Notes under the pieces: model-generated
The model's input: only the letters and a program-made list of their open reading frames with translations
What the model was told of the DNA's origin: nothing
The model's database searches: none
In this document: piece after piece, positions 56,777 to 64,000 of the stretch
Numbering within the stretch: position 1 is the first letter of the stretch
Layout: each line of letters opens with the position of its first letter
DNA from: Serripes groenlandicus
Taxonomy: Eukaryota; Mollusca; Bivalvia; Cardiida; Cardiidae
Direction of reading: 5' to 3'
Length of the DNA stretch: 64,000 nucleotides
Assembly (NCBI GenBank): GCA_031761405.1
Contig: JASEVX010000013.1
Span: 45,636,105-45,700,104 of the forward strand
Program-made: the position numbers and the translations under genes

Positions 56777-58006
56777 TTTCCTACAATGTTTTAAAATGTT
56801 ATCAGCTGCAAATATTTCAAAATATCGTCTGCACGGTGGAGAAGGTAAAGACATTATTTTAACAAATACCCATATTTAACCATCTAAAACAATTAACATT
56901 CTCTTTTTTTCCCAAGGAGATGATATCTTGAAACAGTCATATTAACAGGCTTCTCAGTTGATATATTCTATTTGTACAACACATATGAAATTTTGCTGTA
57001 AATATCTTAATAAAGAAATTTCTCTTGAACCCAAAACATATTTTCTTTCTTGGTCTGATGGAATACATTGTATTTGAGACTAACTCTTTTCCCTGATAGA
57101 ACCCAATTTGACACCTCTGCAACAGATAATATTGTTGAAAAAGAGGGACTTGTTGGACAATTTGTCTTTTTCTTTCAATGTTTAATGCTACTATTACTAA
57201 AACCGTTTTTAACCCTTTCGAACATAAGGCGCATATTGAAGTATCTGCAGCAGACGACAACATTTGAATTGTGGCAAAAGGAGAAATTAATGAAATGTAT
57301 TCATTAAATGTACTTTCGTTTGTGTAATTTTTTGCCGAGACATTTTCAATGTCATACGAAGATATGATGTATGAAGGAATGGGTAAGTTGTGTCGCCAAT
57401 GAATGTGGAGTGAGACATAGCAGTCACTTTTCACCCTGTTTCACAAAACTTCAATTGCTTTAGGACAGGATATAGCATGATAAAGTAACTATATACATGT
57501 GCTTCATTGTTAAAATATTCAAAATTACATGATAAAAAGTTTCAATATTCAGGTGACTTCAACTTGTAAACTCATAATTGAGCATCAATGTAAGATATTT
57601 GGGGAGATATGCATACTGAAATTTCATTAAATATGGTTTAATTAATTTTATTCAAAATTTGTCAAAATAAAAGTACAGTACATGCATCCAGTGCGAATAT
57701 CAATGTTTATTACATGCCTGTTTATTTTCCAGTGGAAATACACACATATTGACATGCGCAAATACACCACGACAGATTAAAATTCCGTATCTATATGCGG
57801 TGTAAATACAAGATTGTGACGTCATACAGTGACGTAACCGGTTTGATGACGATATTGGGCGGAGCATACGTATTGGAATGCATTATGGAGGCGTGGCGTA
57901 ATCATTGAAGCGATATTCATCCGCCCTTCATAATCTTAATTTACGGTTAATAAAATGTAAACTCAATACATTTTCGCTGCTCATAGATTGTAGGTATGTA
58001 ATAAAA
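56777..58006. other. non-coding; degenerate MITE copies and dispersed repeat
   Basis: CTGCAG-family remnants lie near 57090-57390 (AAGTATCTGCAGCAGACGAC near 57240). The repeat shared with 10.4 kb is at about 57535-57690. ORFs here, including the - strand frame at 56937-57434, lack domain features. Confidence 0.45.
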
Positions 58007-58169
58007 GGAATATTATATTGTGGGGTGGATAATTGAGTTCGTATTAACGACGCGTAGCGTGGGGAAATCCATATCTTAGCTCGACCTACGGTCTCGTAAG
58101 ATATCGATTTTCCCACGCTACTTGTCGTGGAATACGAACTCATTTATCCACCCCACAACATAATATTCC
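58007..58169. mobile_element. palindromic MITE-like element, about 163 bp
   Basis: The left arm GGAATATTATATTGTGGGGT through CCATATCTTA returns as an inverted complement ending AACATAATATTCC, with arms of roughly 70 bp and a short GCTCGACCTACGGTCTCG loop. No coding capacity. Confidence 0.8.
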
Positions 58170-58194
58170 GTATGTATATCTTTGTCTTCATTAT

Positions 58195-58570
58195 AGCCCT
58201 TTCCTCATACAAATGCATTTTGAAAAGAAGCGATTTCTCATATTTGCTTTAAACTACATACCAAACAACCTGTAATCTTTCATTTATAGATATTTTCCAG
58301 TTTTACATATGTTTTCAAACTACTCTGCTTTAAATGTATTGCATGTTTTTCAAAGGGTGTTTTATACTGTCATACAAACACACCTTGACACCTCTGAAGT
58401 AAAAGAAATTTGAAAATTTGAAAATATTGTGACAAAAACAAATTGCCCGAAATGAGCAATTTCACGTTTTGCCAAAATGTTTTCACCTTTCTTTCCTTTA
58501 AAAAGATATTCAATGTTTTTGACTAGATGTATTCAAATTGGTCAGCTGTATTGGGGAAAGGGTTAACCAA
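58195..58570. mobile_element. diverged CTGCAG MITE-like copies
   Basis: A left end (AGCCCTTTCCTCATAC) lies near 58197. A fuller copy around 58380-58565 has GACACCTCTGAAG, ATTGCCCGAAATGAGCAATTTC, GCCAAAATGTTTTCA and GGGGAAAGGGTTAA. Confidence 0.5.
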
Positions 58571-59103
58571 ATACATGTTTTATATCTTGAGAAATAAGGA
58601 TATCCATAAAATAGGATGAAACATATTTAAATTAAATTTCATATTAATTTATGATTTTCAAATAGTAAAATCCGAAAATTAAACAGCATTTGAAAAATGA
58701 CATTTAAATAAGGCAATCCTTAACAAGTATTGGAAAGCCAATCTATCGAGCTGGCTTTATTATTTTTTTCAGAGGTTTACCAAAGGATTAATTCATTTAT
58801 TGAGTTTTACTGCTGTTTTCAACAAAAAAATCAGTTGTATCATAGTGGCCATTCTGGCTTTCTCACACCAATACTCAACTTTACAGTCCTTCTTAACGAC
58901 TTGCTTCTTATCCATGCACTTTTCTCCCTTTCTGATGCTGCAGCAATCAATGTTCTTACATTGAATTTAAACTCAAAAACATTGGAGGTACATTCCCGTT
59001 AAAATTGGTTGAAATTGGTCCAGTGGTTTAGGATATATTATTTGAACAAACATTTATCGACGGACAAAAGTCCTCAGGTCATTGGCTCTAACATGTGACA
59101 TTG

Positions 59104-59320
59104 TCCCTTTCCCACATACAGCATATCCACAACAGATGACATTGAAAATATCTGGACAAATATCTGTATAAGTTGAAATATAATTATTGAATAAAGTTTA
59201 AATCATTGGGACAGAAGAAGAAATTGCTCATTATGGGCAATTTTGTCTTTTGCACACTGTTTTCAAAAATTGTCTGCTACAGAGGATTCAAAATATGTCT
59301 GTATGAGGGGAGGTTTGTTA
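59104..59320. mobile_element. CTGCAG MITE-like element, diverged
   Basis: Starts TCCCTTTCCCACATACAGC. Central palindrome GAAATTGCTCATTATGGGCAA. Ends TTGTCTGCTACAGAGG and ATGAGGGGAGG. Confidence 0.6.
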
Positions 59321-59350
59321 TCAATTAAGATGGTAAGTGTTTGATTTTGC

Positions 59351-59570
59351 TTATCCCTTTCTCTAATGAAGACGCCTCTGCAGCAGACAGCGTTTTGAAA
59401 ACATAGTGACAAAAGAAGAAATTGCTCAAAACGAGAAATTTCTCATTTTGCCACAATGTTTTGCACATTTAATCATAGGTTATCAATTCAATTATAGAGA
59501 TTTTCTAATTTTTGACAAAATATGTTCAAAGTCGTCTGCTGCAGAATTGTTGTATGAGGGAAAGGGTTAA
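59351..59570. mobile_element. CTGCAG MITE-like element, near-complete
   Basis: Starts TTATCCCTTTCTCTAATG with CCTCTGCAGCAGACAGC. Central palindrome GAAATTGCTCAAAACGAGAA. Ends GTCGTCTGCTGCAGAATTG and GAGGGAAAGGGTTAA. Confidence 0.75.
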
Positions 59571-60199
59571 ATTTTATTCAAATCACATTTCCTAGGTAAT
59601 TAACTATTGCTAACAGAAAGTTCATCCTGACATTGATGCATCACTCATAATGCTTTCTCAGCTAGAGAATACACAACTACAAGTTTGTTGGTATGACCTT
59701 GGCATCAAATCGTGGACAAAGCACAGAACATTATGAAACGAATAGAAATTGCCTGTAATTAGCAATTTATGTTTTTCTTGATTTGTCCTAATTTGTTTTG
59801 TCAACATTGACATACATGTCTGTGTTCTCTCTTTACTGCTTAGAATACTTTATAGGTCCAAATCATATCAACTGTCTGTAGTCAACATTATTTGCTTCAT
59901 TTTCTTCTCTGTTTAATTGGAAGCTCTTTACACTAGGATGTTTCACAGTCACTTGAATCAAATGGTAACATAAACTTGATATCCTAGTAGCAACACCTTG
60001 TCAGGCTATTTCTGTATTGGTGACATAACCAACGACAATGTATGTTGTATTGTTAATCAGTATTCACCTGAAAAATTAAGTTGTGAAATTCAACAATTCA
60101 TTTATCAAAGGAAATTTGTAATGGCATATTGTAATTTGAATAAATACATCAAAATTCAAAGCTACGAAAGAAATCTATGCATCAGCTGAATTCTAAAAA
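59571..60199. other. non-coding stretch, nothing recognised
   Basis: No exon or bordered element was found. A 63-codon ORF at 59998-60189 has no recognisable features. Confidence 0.35.
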
Positions 60200-61470
60200 C
60201 AAGAGGCCCAAGAGGGCCAGTATCGCTCCACGGCCATAAGGCAAAAATCAAATCTCCAAACAGCCCTGCCCCCTATATAGTGGCCATATTTTTTACCAAC
60301 CACCATGGCTTAAAGGAATCTTGTAGAGTGTCGCCCAAGGAATGTTTCTGCAAAATTATTTGAAAATCGGTCTTACACTTTCGGAGGAGAGGATATTTTA
60401 AGTTTTCACCATAGCCATATAATGCAAAATAGCCCCACCCCATGGTGGGCATATTTTTCAACCAATCAATATGGCTTGAAGGAATCTGATAGAGGGTCAC
60501 CCAAAGAACATTTCTACAAAATTATTTAAAAAATCTGCTCAACACTTTCGGAGAAGAAGATTTTTTAAATTTTCACTATGGTCATATAGAGCAAAATAGC
60601 CCCGCCCTCTGGCGGCCATATTTTTCAACCAATCAACATGGCTTGAAGGAATCTGATAGAGGGTCACCCAAGGAACATTTCTACAAAATTATTTGAAAAT
60701 CTGCTCAACACTTTCAGAGAAGAAGATTTTTTAAGTTTTCACTATGGTCATATAAGGCAAAATAGCCCCGCCCTCTGGCGACCATGTTTTTCGACCAATC
60801 AACATTTCTTGAAGGAATCTTATAAAGGGTCACCCAAGGAACATTTCTACAAAATTATTTAAAAATCAGCCTGACACTTTCGGAGGAGAAGATTTTTTTA
60901 ATTCTGTCTTTAGCCGTATAAGGCAAAATAGCCCCGCCCTCCGGCGGCCATGGTTTTTTTACCAATCAACATGGCTTGAAGGAATCTGATAGAGGGTCAC
61001 CCAAGGAACATTTCTACAAAATTATTTGAAAATCTGCTCAACACTTTCAGAGAAGAAGATTTTTTAAGTTTTCACTATGGTCATATAAGGCAAAATAGCC
61101 CCTCCCTCTGGCGACCATGTTTTTCGACCAATCAACATTTCTTGAAGGAATCTAATAAAGGATCACCCAAGAAACATTTCTACAAAATTATTTGAAAATC
61201 GGCCCGACACTTTCAGAGAAGAAGATTTTTTAAGTTTTCACTATTTTTTTCTTTTGGTTGCCATGGAAACCAGAATTATGGATGGATCGAAAAAAATTGA
61301 AGGAATTTAAGAGAGGACATTGAGAGGATGCTTCCTATGAAGTTTCAACCAAATTGGCCAAGTGGTTTGTGAGAAGAAGTTGTTTAAAGGAAAAAGTTGA
61401 CGCATGCACGCACGCACGACGGACAATTCGCCATGACATAAGCTCGACTGGCTTTCAGCCAGTGGAGCTA
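60200..61470 (-). mobile_element. Helitron-like non-autonomous element H (reversed, relative of F)
   Basis: On the - strand the 5' hairpin is AGCTCCACTGG/CCAGTCGAGCT, followed by a GTCCGTCGTGCGTGCGTGCG tract (its complement lies near 61405-61430). Units related to F follow: AACATGGTCGCCAGAGGGCG-like, AAAATCTTCTTCTC, ATTTTGTAGAAATGTTCCTT. The 3' end has GTGGAGCGATACTGG (inverted to the 5' end), a GGCCCTCTTGGGCC hairpin and CTTG (60200-60203 as CAAG). Confidence 0.8.
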
Positions 61471-61610
61471 AAAATAAGATTACTTTTTTCTTCAATAATT
61501 TATGACAAATTTAAAATATATATTATAATTAACCTTGTCCAATTTAAGTACAATATATCTGCGGTAGACCAGTCAAGTTCACACCTCAAAGGCATCTGAG
61601 TTTACCCTTT

Positions 61611-62073
61611 CCCACATACAGCAAATATGCAGCAGACCACTTTGATGACAATTAGTAAAATAAAATAAAAATCTCTATATGAAGGTATAACAACTGAAAA
61701 TAGTTGAGAACATTGTGAAGAGTAGGTCTTGTTTCAATGAGATTGAAATTACCCCTAATATAAGAAAGTATGAATATACAAGAGTGTTGAAAACATTGTG
61801 GCAAAAGGAGAAATTGATTGTTTTGAGCAACTTCTTCTTTTGTCACTATGTTTTCAAAAGACGTCTGCTGCAGAGGCATCAGAAAGCTTCTATATGTGTG
61901 TAGCCTAGGTATATGTATAAGGGGACACTTATACTGCCTTGCTATAGATCAGGTCGGATCTTTTAGGACTGTTACAATGGCGCCCAATAAGGGACTACAT
62001 AGAAAAAGCCTCAAGAACGTTTCACAACATGAGAAGATGAAATGAAACCTGGTTGACATGTGGGAAAGGGTTA
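61611..62073. mobile_element. CTGCAG MITE-like element, enlarged or composite copy
   Basis: Starts TTTACCCTTTCCCACATAC with ATATGCAGCAGACC. Central motif GGCAAAAGGAGAAATTG/GAGCAACTTCTTCTTTTG near 61800. GACGTCTGCTGCAGAGG near 61860, and a terminal TGTGGGAAAGGGTTA only at 62060. The extra 190 bp suggests an insertion or two fused copies. Confidence 0.6.
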
Positions 62074-62229
62074 TATAGCATCAATTAAATGAATCAAAAT
62101 ATTACTTCTCATAAGAAACCATTGATAATAAAGCTCATCATAGAGTCATCTATTTTGTGTATGAGAACATGTATGACTTTATAGCATTTCTGAACAGTAT
62201 TGGTTCAAATCCGTCTGGTTTTCTGCTAA

Positions 62230-62745
62230 AATCAGAATACACACAAATTGAGCAATTTCTCTTCTCGCCACAATATTTGAAAAAGTTGTCTGCTGCAAAT
62301 GCATTGAAATTTGTCTAAATATTTGAAAAAGTTCATATCTATAGATGGAATATAACTATATACTTATATAATATATAACTATAACTAATACTTACTTATT
62401 TCCCTCAATAAATGAACAATGGAACCAAAAGTAGAAAGAACAGTGATCTTCATCTCGGGAAATATTCCAGGCAGTGAGTGAGGCTGAAAAAATAAAAGTA
62501 TAAAAATAAAATATGTTGGTGTTTTACAATTGTAAACTGTAGGCATCTTACCTCTTTTTTAGGAGAAATTTGCACACAATAATTGCCACAATGATTGCAT
62601 AAGGCAAGAACAGTTATCAGCATATGAAAAGGCAAAGTAAAACTGCTGAAATTATTGTAGGCAAAGGATAGCCTGCTCATGTTATAAAATCTCCTCCTTT
62701 CTCATAATGTTTTCAGAAGTTGGTAGCTGCAAAAGTTAATGAACA
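62230..62745. mobile_element. fragments of the CTGCAG MITE-like family
   Basis: GAGCAATTTCTCTTCTCGCC and TTGTCTGCTGCAAATGC at 62250-62305, and CTCCTTTCTCATAATG and GGTAGCTGCAAAAG near 62695-62735. Both are right halves only. Confidence 0.5.
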
Positions 62746-62860
62746 TTATTTGAAAAATCAGATCAAATTTCATTCTAGTATGTGTTTGAATTAGTATTCT
62801 GAGATTTATCTGCTTAAAAACAAACATCAGTATAATTGAGTCTTATAACAAGACACAAAA

Positions 62861-63290
62861 CAAGAGCTGTCCATAAGACAGCCTGCTCGACTATTCCAAC
62901 GCGTATTAGCTACTGAGATATGGATTATAATGCAGTTGCGTGCAAAACATTAACCAGAATTTCTTAAAAGGTGATAATTTTCATTATATGCAGAATAGAT
63001 TATATAATTTAATTATTTTCATACAAGGTATGATAGTTGCGAAGGGCTGTATAAGGTTTCAATACAATGCATTAACTAGTTACTAAGATATGGACTGTTA
63101 ATGTAGTTGTAAGCAAAACTTTAACCAGAATTTCTAAGTAAAAAAAGGGCCATAATTTGCATTAAATGCAGGATTGTGTTAATACTTTTTGATTAGTTAA
63201 ATAGGTGTGCTGGTTGGGAAGGGTTGTATAAAGTTGCAATGCAATGCATTAAGCAATTACTGAGATATGGACTCTTAATGTAGATGCACT
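62861..63290 (-). mobile_element. Helitron-like element I, 3' part only
   Basis: On + it starts CAAGAGCTGTCCATAAGACA with GCCTGCTCGAC; reversed this is a hairpin GCTGTC/GACAGC and a terminal CTTG. About 2.3 units of roughly 180 bp follow, with TACTGAGATATGGA, TAACCAGAATTTCTTA-type and ATTTGCATTAAATGCAGGAT blocks. The 5' hairpin end is missing. Confidence 0.6.
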
Positions 63291-63309
63291 CTCAAGAAAT
63301 GATAGAACA

Positions 63310-63420
63310 TTCATTGAATAAAGTTTAAAACATTGTGGCAAATTGAGAAATTGTTCATTGTGAGCAATTTCTCCTTTTGCCACAATGATTTTAAAAGTTG
63401 TTTGCTACAGAGGGCCGGGG
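63310..63420. mobile_element. CTGCAG MITE-like fragment
   Basis: Central palindrome AGAAATTGTTCATTGTGAGC/AATTTCTCC with GCCACAATGATTTT and TGTTTGCTACAGAGG. Ends are lost. Confidence 0.55.
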
Positions 63421-63671
63421 TAATAAACTAGTGTTTGTATACACGTGGGGAAAGACTTTAAACATCCACCAAAAGTCATACCTTGCAAGTCTGCAACTGC
63501 CTCTGGGAGTCTGGAATAAGATCTGTCAAATAGCTAACATGTCTCTTTGTTATGGTAGAATAGACCAATTAACTAGTCAGTCTGTAAGTAAAATAATTGC
63601 GAGATATTAAATTGGTAACAGGACCATTGCTTTATTAATATGACACAGAGAGAGAAAAACATGCAGCCAGT

Positions 63672-63745
63672 CTGGAGCTCAAACCTGATATCTCTAGTTT
63701 TCAAGGCGGATACTCTACCGACTGAGTTTTGCTATGTTCATAACG
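63672..63745 (-). mobile_element. tRNA-like sequence, probably a SINE head
   Basis: Reversed, it reads AACTCAGTCGGTAGAGTATC (A-box-like) and CAGGTTTGAGCTCC (B-box-like). The acceptor arms do not pair well, and no tRNA cloverleaf is evident, so a SINE remnant is more likely than a tRNA gene. Confidence 0.4.
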
Positions 63746-64000
63746 GATATAATATCAGACTTGTGTGAGACGGGTACACTGATAACATCTGAGATTCTGT
63801 ATGTATTTCCACTCATTTTCAAGGGTAGTGGTTCGAATGATGTATTCATGTGTGTGTGATCAAGTAGTTGTCAAATTGAAAGTCTATGAAATTCACATGA
63901 TTAAACATGTTCACAATTTGTTAAGTTTGTCTGTATTCTGTGCTAACGTTATGCCTTGTATCACACATAAGCATGCCAACTAAAACTTCATAATCATAAT

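Noticed and set aside
56937..57434. 165-codon - strand ORF
   Set aside because: It overlaps CTGCAG MITE remnants and has no domain pattern.

Overview
The window is AT-rich animal nuclear DNA and most likely comes from a bivalve mollusc, probably a heterodont clam or mussel. This is inferred from a secreted C1q-domain exon (a family greatly expanded in bivalves), from many Helitron-like elements of the tandem-repeat 'pearl'/HINE type described from bivalves, and from SINEs with different heads sharing one 3' domain. I could not determine the species. There are no bacterial-style operons. Almost every long ORF is a repeat artefact, and real coding sequence appears as short exons with GT/AG borders.

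The main gene runs on the + strand from about 16.2 to 46.1 kb. Exons at 17208-17287, 17860-17928 and 19464-19587 build a Ly6/uPAR-type three-finger domain. An exon at 21072-21194 is a six-cysteine ShKT domain. Exons at 30580-30750, 31664-31834 and 32491-32658 are three thrombospondin type 1 (TSP1) repeats. A final exon at 45666-46087 is a C1q domain with a stop codon and a poly(A) signal. From the ShKT exon on, every internal module exon starts and ends in phase 1, and the C1q exon also enters in phase 1. The simplest model is one shuffled secreted protein, Ly6-ShKT-TSP1x3-C1q, but a separate C1q gene cannot be excluded. A small upstream exon (16161-16202) may supply the signal-peptide core; the ATG exon was not found. 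A 5'-truncated second copy of the C1q exon follows at 46.76-47.04 kb in a tandem duplication of about 954 bp.

Layout: 0-4.7 kb holds a SINE, two inverted-repeat elements, a GA/CAGA microsatellite and a Helitron-like element. From 4.7 to 9.2 kb lies a 5'-truncated LINE on the - strand with target-site duplication, split by another Helitron-like element. From 9.2 to 14.4 kb is a cluster of a roughly 200-bp MITE-like family with CTGCAG-containing ends. Then come Helitron-like elements inside and around the main gene (14.4-22.5 kb), a 3.9-kb segment with perfect 31-bp terminal inverted repeats that contains a 424-bp dimeric satellite (24.9-28.8 kb), the TSP1 exons (30.6-32.7 kb), Helitron-like element E and SINEs (37-39 kb), a SINE-derived satellite (41.6-43.7 kb), a LINE fragment (44.0-44.7 kb) and C1q (45.7-47.8 kb). 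After that lie a 29-bp minisatellite (48.7-49.1 kb), SINEs within a roughly 60-bp minisatellite (50.5-51.5 kb), a large Helitron-like element F (53.7-55.4 kb), and a second dense MITE cluster with an inverted relative of F (55.8-64 kb).

The most notable observations are: the domain combination of the main gene; two of its 3' splice sites each lying only 13-17 nt downstream of a Helitron-like 3' terminus; the conversion of a SINE 3' domain into a satellite array; and the TIR-bounded element carrying the dimeric satellite. All family assignments rest on reading motifs by eye; no database search was possible.
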